The notes under the pieces: generated by a model
Databases searched by the model: none
The model's input: the letters and a program-made list of their open reading frames with translations, nothing else
What the model was told of the DNA's origin: nothing
Source of the DNA: a virus
Direction: 5' to 3' (one strand)
Length of the DNA stretch: 64,000 nt
Virus record (IMG/VR): IMGVR_UViG_3300030117_005706
Location: 1 to 64,000 of that record
Made by a program: the position numbers and the translations under genes
Shown: one piece after another, positions 12,901-20,450 of the stretch
Position numbering within the stretch: position 1 is the stretch's first letter
Layout of the letters: each line of letters starts with the position of its first letter

Positions 12901-15900
12901 GTTGTTTTACGACACTCAGTTCACTGCAACGAATCCACCTGCTCATGCACACCCGATGTCGTATGTGTTTACCGACTTTGCAGGCGTCTCGATGGGTGCA
13001 GCAGGTCTTGCTACCACACTTGCACGTTCGTGTGTATGGCACATGGACGGTGGCTATCACCCCGGCGGTCACTTCCTTGACAATCACATCGAGCGTAACC
13101 CAAAGCATCCAATATCAAATAGTCGCATTGCAGGCGGCTCAGATGCTCAACAAAACCCAACAGTATTCCGTGTGTCGTCTTTGTTAGGAACTGCTTACTT
13201 AGGTACGTTTGGAGGCGAAACAGACATGACAAGCAACTCAGACTACGTTGTCATTGATGCTACACGCGCACAAAACGCTGAGGAACTTGCTGCCATTGTT
13301 TCAGCGGGTGTTAATACATTCCCCGGAACGGACCCATTGAAAGCCATAGGCGGAACATTTTTGCCTTCGTTCCAAACCGCAGCCAAGCAAGATAGGTATG
13401 GGTGGGTTGAACTTGTCATGAATGCAAATGGGTACACAGAACAGGGTGGTGCAGCCGCTACACTACAAGCAACTGCTGCTATACCTACGACGTTACCGCA
13501 GTATGGTTGGCTGCGAGTGACTGACGGTGCCGCTATCAATGGGTTTGCTTCCTATTCATCTTACACAAGTTCGACGTTCACGCTGGCTAAGAATCTGACA
13601 ACGACGACAAACATTGTCGACCCAACAACAAAGACTGCAATTGTGGCTGCACCTCTTAACTCGCTTCCCGGTGGCGCTGTCAAGATTTACGTATGGACTA
13701 AAGCGGGTGCACATCGCTACAACAACACAAGCCAATCTCGTGACCATATGACACAAGTTCACTACAGTGGTTACATCGATGCTGTTGACCGAACTAAGCC
13801 AATTGGAGCAGTCGGCTGGTCAGGAGAAGCGTATTCGTATCTAAACTCGTACAATGGCACTCAAATTGGTAGCACCAAATTCCCTGCGGGCAAAGGTGCA
13901 TGGCATCCGTTCCTTGGATTCAATCCATACGGAGCAGCCGAATCCTGTTTGTCAGGTAGTTCACCCGTTGGTGCTGATTCAATGCCTGCCAGTGTGTATC
14001 AACAGTCGTGCGAAGTTGGCTTAGCCTCACGTCACTTGATTGCTATCACGCACGAAAGTGAGATGCCTTTGATTGCAAAGGCTGACCGTGATGGTATTTT
14101 GTGTGCAGGTGATTGGCTTGACCTCAAGCGAAGCGGCACTCTCGCTAATGCAGGTACAACGCAATGGGACACTGCAAAGGTACACAACCGTGACCGATAC
14201 GTTGGTCCCGCTACAGCAGGCCCGCACGTTGAAGCGATGATGTTGGCCGATGTAAGTTCTTACCCACAAACAGCCTCGTACCCTGCTGTTGGCACGGAAA
14301 CGTACTGGCACAGTCGTGTTACATCAGCAGCACACATTGAGCGTGCTGACCCGTGTCAAAGCCCTACTGGTGATTTGTTTTGGGACGAGTCAAAGGTTAC
14401 TGCGAGTCAGTTCCACGAAGATACTGCCACATACGGCGTGACTTGTCAAGGTATTACATCACTGACACAATACAGTGCTACAGGCACTGGCATTTACAAA
14501 TTCTACAAAACACAACACCCTGCTCGTAACTTCAACGAAGAACACGTTGTATGGAAGCGTATGGACGGCGGTAACCTTACCATGCCTGCGGTCAACGCAC
14601 GGGGTCTTGGTATGGTACCGTGGGTCTATAGAAAGGATGGCGGAGCCTACAAGAAGGTCGGTGAGAAGATACTTGGAAACAATCGATTTTCGTTTGAAAC
14701 AACGAATGGTGCAATGTTCCCAATCATTCAGGCACAGGAGTTATCACACCCGCAACTGGCTGAACAGAATCAATTTGCTACAAAGGTAGAAGATGCACTG
14801 CTCATTCCAAACGAAGAGATTCAGTTCCAAAGCCTACAGGTCGTTGACGATACTGGGCAAGAGCACAGAATTGCAGGTGGCAGTCCACTCGGAACAGTCA
14901 TTCTCGATTTTAGGCATCTAAGCGATAGAGAAATAGAAGGCTTATCACCTGCACTTGCAGGCTCAGGCATCTCGCCTAATTTGAAAATCCGACTTCCTGA
15001 CCCTGATGACATTCCGGGTAACATCATTGTACGACCAAGTTTTGACCGCATACAAGGCTATCAGAACGAAACGATGGGTAGCGGCGGTATGCAACATCCA
15101 TCACAACCTCAACAAGCGATTACGGATATGTTCAGTAATGCAAAGCCCGGACCACGTGCTTGGCCTACGTGGGAGAATAACGGATGGGAGCACCTAAGCC
15201 AAGATGGTACCGACATCTCTACAACAAAGAGTGCAACACGACTCGGCTCTCCTGACTCTTCTGTCGAGGGTTGGTCTGACCACACAAACAACAATCCGCT
15301 TGAGACAGCATACGAGCCACATGACCGTTCATTGCAATTCCACATCACACGCATGGGCGTAACAATGACGCATCGTGACGACGTCGATGAACTGACATTC
15401 ACTTCCTTGTCAGGCACTGACATCAATGTAGGTTCGACGCCTGAGGACGCTGTATGGAAGGTCACCAGTGAACAAAGCGGTGGTCGTTGGTTCTTGCGAG
15501 TCTACGACCCGACGACAAACAAAGGTGTTATTGCATCCTATACTAATACGGGGTCAAGTAAATTTACTGGTGTGGTTGTATCTCCTGACTTTGTATCGTT
15601 TGTCACAGGTAAGACTGGTCTCAAAGTTGTACCTTCTTACTACATGCCTGCGGGTAGCACTCGTTTCTTTGCATCACGTCGATTGCGTGACCATAGCGAG
15701 TACAGTGGCTCAAGCCCTGACATGCCAAACATCGACTGGTCAAGCATTACTACGACTCCTTACACACAATTGACTGCACCAAAGATGACGCCTATGCCAA
15801 TCCCTCGTATGGGCCATCATTACGTCACTCCAACAATGGCATTACTACCCGGTCATTACGCTCACCCTGCCTATCAACGAATGTATGATTTACACCTTGC

Positions 15901-18900
15901 TTGTCGAAGCGCATCAAATAAGCCGTTTGAAGATGCTTACTTGGGCGATAGCGAAGTAGTCAGCAACGCACCGGGGCGTGACCCGCTTGTATGGTTCAGC
16001 GGACCAACGGCTGCGTTTGCACCATCTGATATTCACGGTGGTGCGTTTACGCTCATGACCGAGACGAAGGTCAAGTACGATGGTTATGGTATCGCTGCAT
16101 CGAACGGTTCGGCAGGGACAACCAATTCACAAGGCGGACATTCAATTGTGTTGGAAGCAGCGGGAACGTACACGCTTGACAACCACTTCCCTGACCCAAT
16201 GGAAGTCGGGGCGTATCAGATTATCATTCAGCCGAACGTGTTCTCACAACAGATTACTGGTTACCATCTCAATCACAGTGATGCAACCAAAGCCCCATCC
16301 GAGTCAGGTACGAAGGTAACTGAATTAACAGGGCAACAAGTCAACACTGTCATCGCCATAGAGCATGACAAATCTAACCTTGGTGCAATGACGCTTGTCC
16401 TTGCCGAAGCAACGATGGCCGATGTAAGAGGTTGTGAAATCATCATCAACGAAGTCATACTTGACTTGGAACCTGATGCGGGAAGTCAATTCACCAACAT
16501 ACCTACACTGGGATTGTATAATCCGCTTGGCGTTGATGAAACTGCTTCACCTGCGTTCACACGCCGTAGTCTACCATACCGACCGAACATGTTCATTCAA
16601 ACAACACCGGGTATGACTACAACAGTACCATGGTGGGCGCAGTTGCACAAAGATGGTGCACGTAACAGTGCGGCTGACGAGTTCAAGTTCCTTGAGTGGC
16701 ACACACCGGACCATTACTATCAACTCAATCGACCTGCTTTTGGTGCGGTTGGTGCACAGATTACTCTTGCAGGTTTCTCAACAATCTACCCTGACATCTA
16801 CGGCGAGCACTACCGAGCACGTAGCCTGAACCCAAGTTGTGTTGTGATTTCTTCTGACGCAAGCGCACAGACTGTCACAGTCGACAGCAACGAGTTGTTC
16901 CCTGTCGAGCCGTACTACGGTGAAGTGTTGGAGTATATCGATGCCGATGGTGAGCGCCGTACGGCTACTTACACAAATCGCACAGGCACACTGGCACACG
17001 CTACATTGGCTGCTGCTACGATATTTGAAGGCGTATCGACAGCCAACTTGTTCTTCACCAACCTTACAGCAGGTACAATCCTACGGCTTAGTGGGCCATA
17101 CGATAACAGAAAGGCAGGCGAGGTGTTCAAGGATTCTGAATCAAGCATTGCTACACGCACCCTTGCTCAGACGTTTGCAGGCACACGAGATACCAACTCG
17201 TTGCATACACCTGATGCATTCCTGTGCATGTGGCATCCGAATCTCGGTCGCCCGTATACATACTACTCAGATGACAGCAGTCGTTCGTTCTATAGCGCCA
17301 CAGGTGCAGCCGACTCACCTGTCAACAAGGCATCGCTCAACAACATCCCTGAGCATTTTGAGACAATTCACTACCACGACTTCTTCTATGCAGCGTCAAA
17401 GGGTCCGTTTGCTCTTGGCATGAAGTGGGTTGCTCCACCACATGATGCTGATAACGATGGGGCTACGGCTGACTTCCACGACGGAACGGTATATACCGCT
17501 GCACAAATGGATGCACTTGTTGATGCTTCGGGTACACTCGACCACCAAGGTGGTACGGATGGCTCAGACAAATACAACTTTGCAGGCTACTGGCCGAGTG
17601 GTTCTCGTGGAGGCGCAGGTTCAAGTCGCCTCGACGGATTCCTTGAGGCTGTCATTGGATGGGGCGGTAAGTTGTTTGGTATAGATTGCGTTGGATTCCG
17701 TGACGATAGCGGTATTGAAGAACGCACCTATGCACAGATGACAACCGATTCAGACTATGCACGGAACACATGCTTCGGTTACCGCTTCTCGGTAAGACAG
17801 CCGTACAATCGACCACGATGGTCGCCATACGTGCGGGGTTGGATTGAGGGCACAGGTACAACGAATGCGTTGCTCGGCTACTACCACGGTCCGTTTGTTC
17901 AACAAGATAACAAAACAAACGGCTGGGATTACGTTGGTGCTGACAGCAGTCAATCGGATGCGGACTTCCCTGCTACCTACACTGGTATACTGGAGCGACT
18001 GACGCAAATCAGCGCTATGCTCAACCAAGACCAAATCGGTCGACAGGTACGATACAGCGACGGTCGTCGGATGACGCAGCCGTTTGGTTGCCCTGTCCGA
18101 ACGGTGCGTAATGCGTCGACAGTACGACGCATGTACCCAAACGACCACGCAGGCTTGGGCATTGCTGAACTTGCTCAGGCTCATCGCTTCTACTTAATTG
18201 ACTGGTGGGGCAACACACGTGGTGAAGACGTGCGTCGATTCCCAGTGCGTGGATTCGGTATTCGGCCTGCGTGGGACCCTGAGGATGCTTACGCCGACAC
18301 GAACGTCGCACATCGACCTGCTGCGAACAGCCTGTTTGGTGGTGACGGCACTGACCGCTACAGTGGTAACGCCAACAACGACAACAACGCATCTTCAAAC
18401 ATGGGCACTGCGGACTGGTTTAACCCTGTCAGTGCTATGCGAGTGGGTGACCGTGGTGACGGGCGTGGTGTCCGTTGGCCTACACACTTCAACGAGAGTC
18501 TGTTGGCCGATGTATCTGAAACAGTTGAGCCATCAGGTTTGGTTGTTTCACAACCTACCGCTGAGCCAACTGTAGGAAAGGGATTGATTCGTCCACGAAA
18601 CGACGTACTGCAAACAGACGAAGTCGAACGTGGTATCAGCAATCGACTTGGTCTTGCCGACGAAGATGGATTGCTCAAGCCGACCGCTATGGTCAGCGAA
18701 GGAGTTGAGTCAGTAACTGCTAACTCGCTGTTGGCCGAGCCTGTTGGTGGTGACGGTGTGCGTGCAGGGCTTGACGTTGATACTCTTGGCGAACTGAATG
18801 ATGGTATCAGCCGTGAGTACGTCATCATGAGCACAGAAGCACACAGCCTGCACACTGACCGTGAGGTCGGACAACGTACGACACTGCGTGGAGCACTCAA

Positions 18901-19876
18901 CATTGGTAGTCAGACACTTGGACATCTTGACATGACATCGCTCTCTTGGAGTGGACAGCCTGTCAAGGGTGTGCTGCGTGTATCGAACGCTCACGCATTT
19001 TGGGCGCTCGGTGGCACATACGTGATGGATTGGTCGGTGCGAGAAGGTGTGCTGTCCGACTTCGGCTGGGGCGCAACTGCTGCGGCTGACTCGACCAACC
19101 CGTATCAGGATGCGAACCATTCGCCAAAGGTTGACCGTACGAACAACACGGACAGTACAATTGAGTTCTTACTGCGTCCGGTCATGACACTTGACAAGTC
19201 ACACATCCAAATGTTCCGACACAACCCTGTCGTGACAGGCAGTACACCGCAGGCCAGTCCGAACTTTTATGCAGCCACAGGTGGCTGTAAGTATGGCTTC
19301 TATGTCAGTGACGCACCGTCAGCCCGTACAGGTACGCCTTCGTCGCCTCCGTACAAGCCAGTGCACGGAATTAACCCAGCGATTACTTCAAGCGGTGTGC
19401 TTATCAACAATGGAGGAGGCTATTCCGCAGGCACTACAGGTGCCATGACAGTAGACACGGTAAGCGCTACGGTACACTTTGCTGTGGGCGACCGTGTATA
19501 CAATAGTTCCAGTGTACTGATAGGCACGGTCACAGCAGTAGCGACTACGTCCGTTACCATAGGAGCAGGTACTATCGTTTCTGTTGCTAACAATGATGCT
19601 CTTTACAAGAGCGACATCAAGACATCATCAAGTGACGGTCCGAAGATTCTCGGTGTCGACGTCACAGGATATACGAAGACCGATGTAACACAGCCAGTCG
19701 CCCGTATCGTCATGAGTGAGAACACGCTTGAGCACTTCCGTAGTGATGCGCCTCGTCGATTGGCTGAGGACGGTGAGTCTGACTTCTCAGTCCAGCCACG
19801 TCACAGCCAAACCCTGCACCCGAAGGGCAGTTCGGGCGATACGTCTTTTAACACGGGCGACCACAGTGGAGAGTGA
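3953..19876 (+). CDS. giant LamG-containing tail fibre/adhesin-like protein (5,307 aa)
   Basis: One uninterrupted frame of 15.9 kb, a quarter of the window. Residues about 20-245 look like a concanavalin/LamG-type beta-sandwich: ESWIIPDSGG and WEYEH early, VGGQGG and FRGTIE..HWARGALD late. The remainder is rich in Gly, Ser, Thr, Asn and aromatic residues, has few Cys and no obvious transmembrane segment. A domain of about 75 residues occurs near residue 865 and again near residue 5,145, with the pattern NGG.GY.AGTT then VY then G.V. The position among tail genes suggests a receptor-binding or tail-fibre role, or a very large baseplate protein; this is inference. The GTG start overlaps the upstream gene. 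TTG at 3962, placed after GGTG, is an alternative. Confidence 0.85.
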   Translation: MFDLVVSADSTHAMRFNGISDAVIIPMQSFSQNAGNLQSGVPTSEMSIPTILDSFTFESWIIPDSGGIVWEYEHVMRLVVGAPSSSAPASFQVKLRSKSTGNENTFTLSSATAVTKPDGTVSHYDGVLYPRAALDLHNSYDALDGSKSDNAAVHDGHRELLQVAIVFDKRHLSLRINGDVVATKTLDSDHELVLYPTQIFVGGQGGEFRGTIETIHWARGALDSSIDPHAPVSTDSTLGLWRFEEPVEPISTILTLPSLSASTSANSAITIGTTEAQSLIDTLTGKSGITSLDLTSTTYSAGNYTVTKNAANSESTITIPQVSFNLLINPLGYNRTTGVANREAPERVRLTNVDASAGTITVESIHLDFVSNTTNGRRGLLMAHSASDAVIVIGDCLVDSGTGNQGVGTGTQFSNRQGQVVIDESSFENHGIVFSTRMAIADDPYMKFSATTNMGTAFTAGHTGRHILNHVKSHPYIGMLPRPINSEVEQNIDGSASVMTATFGPQYANVRDAAPANSVVSFYDVTGPFSVMSTRFTDTPTQVVENGMAGISDTKRGLLAIGGLFDVSPFLLRSGPDSIPEDNSDEHIRHMTPSKETRTAILEVPSLATYNRPTLVQVKYNAVDITGRGIKHAATARLTTGIGGSGTVLTFPSVKQFGANGQKIPADFISIDGEVAGVNSIVATINHSANTLTFGSAATSAFQTAATANAIVNVHLNGGALLVESTYPDVAEEVTSGTRIIDLIHTDVEAGTAQLHSAGGVIRMVSNSQMLFKEGELNGDDEEGYQTERALDFSMCPDNYLPLHSTDSAQLNPRRIFSPRASDTTRDSVFNRIVITPSGNTSDNFDVDTDGYLVQGKQGAVRKSTGVFVNNGSGHAAGTTTITVDGANATNFFAAGTNVYSLDGVLLGAVNSSTSTSITLAAGSTQAVVDNEELFYQPRKSAIGTVSQSSAVHEVFDIISHRTDRNFVEFVVQPSDRNRFTQLAKLFTTGDGTLVRANQFEIHYLMGRGRALTMSDGDAGTSILRAHGLGADMAANSISVKGDGAPDSFVVKETMPGSPVVTVTLGGAGQGAINTKPTYNPSPTARLGWSTRRDCSVRVSATTSTKVTVVPLNNKSSALASWGTYCFPKVGRIYFAVPVESGDSATKYASAEYTSKDGTQFTFSSGTGHTGSGKFVLTDGSESDSLSAWLTATGLKVGSTVEVDDQFNEGSMCNDGTTINDRLFQTLDTVQHDYQLGTQYASTRAMVEIPLFDDFFFENEDEGIFPGPDNSMKLHLDPTYAAPTWAPNPVGRRAPSIAPEDPTVNSAFSTSIKTNSHRRGTVISQPYDSANRRIYVQDYKVFPIATAAPATVASIDGALRFRRAFLPSGEWVLYDVRNTSGYLEVAGSTTADDNWAFSKNFLQELSVGVSIIPASGFQDMNYPSIADNPLVDSAGFESRRPYYFDRANVMTQGGNVDYGMKQYVSAVEFRAGPRANPHLKRIKNKRARSTNNQAYLSSTLFLTDISDFPKSNAHASNYKYRIAWWNGTVYKFAHYDTINTTTGAMVLNNIDSGFTPQIGDEIILWDMHAPSGIYPEVKEDAFLNTTWANPYCNGGLRAGDTIWMNMHYTNPHAVEGLFCKSRGTLNEAEVWSGFLEGEGDFATTPRESIAMENFLIGNSCIETARNFVQHVNKTIELNYEALGLSATNAPTVAYIDPYQSTEEHARVLLYDVAHDREFIAFQDLWMQVQSSPQAATIGNEPTSAGTINNQSTGAGTGLDVANGFPSQNKSLASTTPSEFMEAAMAHKSTWNLNVALGTHATGYHGHTPSDPDLVGIQIRTNPAVSSTKDDLANDEHQQINVSTTENSTFFDTPDGTRCIPVFLALKGIRTTSLDLSTHEESRLQHLPHWSDMDFVRRLTIDFGEIGMKDGIRNIEAAAREIVRLINQAGAPNGRTHARKPADQYFGESERFALSRVANQADVTNGIIDPTAAHLNAGFAATGSTHDPSPFWDRERAFASHDRGTHMGYMRAHLGRVVADSGGKPGFSIIIHSTIPGASGRNFCVWLDNARGQLSYRPQFLIGHGGRFRNYWCQPDEMTGENMHPAPMPINRFGRPFAPITTLKEYLPPDEVNEPFRNNLEFGPETTGTSSNMASSTSEIASGRNSNTIIDESFEAKSPASQLIDGLRIGTPARARINFGGLTQAGIPGWAPDAGNWGFGRDQQDTRFEHIYGNNVAAFAQHGTVDATSTGGYIPDEQLRTDNIGDGQLYGIRFIDHRGKNHTIRMVYRQHGQPFANDLTVLPSTLDDETVIHFDDRDVGQGGFTIGKHMFGEGDVCGEFTAGTKKKFKGNLWNNYPSPASGISATVQVVTVSGADALKITFTAPYDTSSTLNHPDILGYLGFPEKGVIQLNDVAGTGNSGEPLYYQSRSHHGKAGSSGVHYLYNVEGNTSAYGSGVTRIICPRMTFTSVLTDEVMAAAVEFALTMDDPNSENVDKTTFDCTHMLAPDGRTLGEWGVSPTAIRVKSHSASKRIIPLRKLFEVSREKDWGFQAGASVQATGTDHLGGLSSTEIEDGTRLDVGYIPKTVLHITTKYRGTNANTATPVLVDSANNVVDTIDWKQNLRGNTFYRTEGDRVIPCVNSPMVNVNSKTSTTITLPSSQYLYLITTPASTDTDSWAEKITVWLGSEESGIVSSKPGATSTSVLEYVADSAQWSGTIAANNILVRQGSIEYSSEVGGIRRAGSHHGEPFLHFRGAHDSPDHWVPLYFGGGFSGVTLDVNDGTQNDYSEFYEHPYSGGPTGSAGLQNVGEIAGSYALLDANAMLAMFPGTPYLDQHEGRNSMPFFNQDAMLSFDLDAGNSTNASSTGVTYTDSSTTVRCQRPSPIVLRFSHPHARYTATGDATDHTTYMIFGPGQSVPHNFAAHEPQLSSIVTGGNGYSGVPTGKNLPNEIAHGAASRNGFSAHLPPTAEYQKGNVQGYNYVMNWEPSKGHPNSTGFAQTAGQGLFYDTQFTATNPPAHAHPMSYVFTDFAGVSMGAAGLATTLARSCVWHMDGGYHPGGHFLDNHIERNPKHPISNSRIAGGSDAQQNPTVFRVSSLLGTAYLGTFGGETDMTSNSDYVVIDATRAQNAEELAAIVSAGVNTFPGTDPLKAIGGTFLPSFQTAAKQDRYGWVELVMNANGYTEQGGAAATLQATAAIPTTLPQYGWLRVTDGAAINGFASYSSYTSSTFTLAKNLTTTTNIVDPTTKTAIVAAPLNSLPGGAVKIYVWTKAGAHRYNNTSQSRDHMTQVHYSGYIDAVDRTKPIGAVGWSGEAYSYLNSYNGTQIGSTKFPAGKGAWHPFLGFNPYGAAESCLSGSSPVGADSMPASVYQQSCEVGLASRHLIAITHESEMPLIAKADRDGILCAGDWLDLKRSGTLANAGTTQWDTAKVHNRDRYVGPATAGPHVEAMMLADVSSYPQTASYPAVGTETYWHSRVTSAAHIERADPCQSPTGDLFWDESKVTASQFHEDTATYGVTCQGITSLTQYSATGTGIYKFYKTQHPARNFNEEHVVWKRMDGGNLTMPAVNARGLGMVPWVYRKDGGAYKKVGEKILGNNRFSFETTNGAMFPIIQAQELSHPQLAEQNQFATKVEDALLIPNEEIQFQSLQVVDDTGQEHRIAGGSPLGTVILDFRHLSDREIEGLSPALAGSGISPNLKIRLPDPDDIPGNIIVRPSFDRIQGYQNETMGSGGMQHPSQPQQAITDMFSNAKPGPRAWPTWENNGWEHLSQDGTDISTTKSATRLGSPDSSVEGWSDHTNNNPLETAYEPHDRSLQFHITRMGVTMTHRDDVDELTFTSLSGTDINVGSTPEDAVWKVTSEQSGGRWFLRVYDPTTNKGVIASYTNTGSSKFTGVVVSPDFVSFVTGKTGLKVVPSYYMPAGSTRFFASRRLRDHSEYSGSSPDMPNIDWSSITTTPYTQLTAPKMTPMPIPRMGHHYVTPTMALLPGHYAHPAYQRMYDLHLACRSASNKPFEDAYLGDSEVVSNAPGRDPLVWFSGPTAAFAPSDIHGGAFTLMTETKVKYDGYGIAASNGSAGTTNSQGGHSIVLEAAGTYTLDNHFPDPMEVGAYQIIIQPNVFSQQITGYHLNHSDATKAPSESGTKVTELTGQQVNTVIAIEHDKSNLGAMTLVLAEATMADVRGCEIIINEVILDLEPDAGSQFTNIPTLGLYNPLGVDETASPAFTRRSLPYRPNMFIQTTPGMTTTVPWWAQLHKDGARNSAADEFKFLEWHTPDHYYQLNRPAFGAVGAQITLAGFSTIYPDIYGEHYRARSLNPSCVVISSDASAQTVTVDSNELFPVEPYYGEVLEYIDADGERRTATYTNRTGTLAHATLAAATIFEGVSTANLFFTNLTAGTILRLSGPYDNRKAGEVFKDSESSIATRTLAQTFAGTRDTNSLHTPDAFLCMWHPNLGRPYTYYSDDSSRSFYSATGAADSPVNKASLNNIPEHFETIHYHDFFYAASKGPFALGMKWVAPPHDADNDGATADFHDGTVYTAAQMDALVDASGTLDHQGGTDGSDKYNFAGYWPSGSRGGAGSSRLDGFLEAVIGWGGKLFGIDCVGFRDDSGIEERTYAQMTTDSDYARNTCFGYRFSVRQPYNRPRWSPYVRGWIEGTGTTNALLGYYHGPFVQQDNKTNGWDYVGADSSQSDADFPATYTGILERLTQISAMLNQDQIGRQVRYSDGRRMTQPFGCPVRTVRNASTVRRMYPNDHAGLGIAELAQAHRFYLIDWWGNTRGEDVRRFPVRGFGIRPAWDPEDAYADTNVAHRPAANSLFGGDGTDRYSGNANNDNNASSNMGTADWFNPVSAMRVGDRGDGRGVRWPTHFNESLLADVSETVEPSGLVVSQPTAEPTVGKGLIRPRNDVLQTDEVERGISNRLGLADEDGLLKPTAMVSEGVESVTANSLLAEPVGGDGVRAGLDVDTLGELNDGISREYVIMSTEAHSLHTDREVGQRTTLRGALNIGSQTLGHLDMTSLSWSGQPVKGVLRVSNAHAFWALGGTYVMDWSVREGVLSDFGWGATAAADSTNPYQDANHSPKVDRTNNTDSTIEFLLRPVMTLDKSHIQMFRHNPVVTGSTPQASPNFYAATGGCKYGFYVSDAPSARTGTPSSPPYKPVHGINPAITSSGVLINNGGGYSAGTTGAMTVDTVSATVHFAVGDRVYNSSSVLIGTVTAVATTSVTIGAGTIVSVANNDALYKSDIKTSSSDGPKILGVDVTGYTKTDVTQPVARIVMSENTLEHFRSDAPRRLAEDGESDFSVQPRHSQTLHPKGSSGDTSFNTGDHSGE

Positions 19877-19880
19877 TAGC

Positions 19881-20450
19881 ATGACACCGATGGATGAGGC
19901 TTGGCTTATTCTCAAAACCAGTCGGCAAATGAAGTTGTACAATTACATAGAAGACTATCCCGGTATGGCTCCAGTGACCGCCTATCGAGGAGTTCCTTTT
20001 TTGAGTACACGACCGCGTGACATATCCACACACAGTCAAAAGCGTAATAACCCTGTAGATATGAATACTATGGGTACGTTTTGGGCTGAACAAGGTACGA
20101 ACGAACCTCATGCGACTGCGTCAACCTTTGGTATTAGGGGGGCGGAAGAAGGGCGACCTGCGCTTTCACGTGTTCGTGTGCTTGGACACAGAGGTCCGTT
20201 AGAAAGTAGTGGTAAAGTTCAGCGAAGAACGGGAGTATGGAACCCTACAAATGATGCGTTTTTGGACGAGGCAATTCTTTCTCATAACAAACCACTTGAT
20301 TTAGAAAACTTAGTCATCTCTTTGCCATCAGAAAGTGAAACATTTGGCATGACTGGGGATGAATATGTAAATTGGGTTACTGAGCAAAAAAAGTTACGTC
20401 CGGGTTCTTATACTGATGTTGAACCTGATTTGTTATTGGAGGACAATTAG
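19881..20450 (+). CDS. DxAWxxLK-tagged protein, possibly ADP-ribosyltransferase-like
   Basis: A 189-residue protein beginning MTPMDEAWLILK, the same short N-terminal motif found in the proteins at 62,110, 62,918 and 63,183. After the tag come AYRGVPF and GTFWAEQ..... ATASTFG. A YRG strand followed by a GxFW..(x)n..A..F segment is loosely like R-S-E type ADP-ribosyltransferase folds, but the catalytic Glu motif is not certain, so this is a weak guess. The start at 19,881 has GGAGAGTGATAGC directly before it and follows the giant gene's stop by 4 bases. The longer frame back to 19,716 lies inside the giant gene and is rejected. It is probably a virion protein. Confidence 0.7.
   Translation: MTPMDEAWLILKTSRQMKLYNYIEDYPGMAPVTAYRGVPFLSTRPRDISTHSQKRNNPVDMNTMGTFWAEQGTNEPHATASTFGIRGAEEGRPALSRVRVLGHRGPLESSGKVQRRTGVWNPTNDAFLDEAILSHNKPLDLENLVISLPSESETFGMTGDEYVNWVTEQKKLRPGSYTDVEPDLLLEDN

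Noticed and set aside
4202-18903. many frames inside the giant gene, up to 226 codons
   Set aside because: All lie opposite or across the single 15.9-kb frame, have low-complexity or basic shadow composition and lack start signals.
3953-19876. frameshift or sequencing error joining separate genes
   Set aside because: Composition stays uniform along the frame, with no internal start region with Shine-Dalgarno sequence or a change of frame, so one gene is the simplest reading.
19716-19880. longer start for the tagged gene at 19,881
   Set aside because: The extra 55 codons lie in the giant gene, and the ATG at 19,881 has a good ribosome signal and aligns with the tag of the other proteins.
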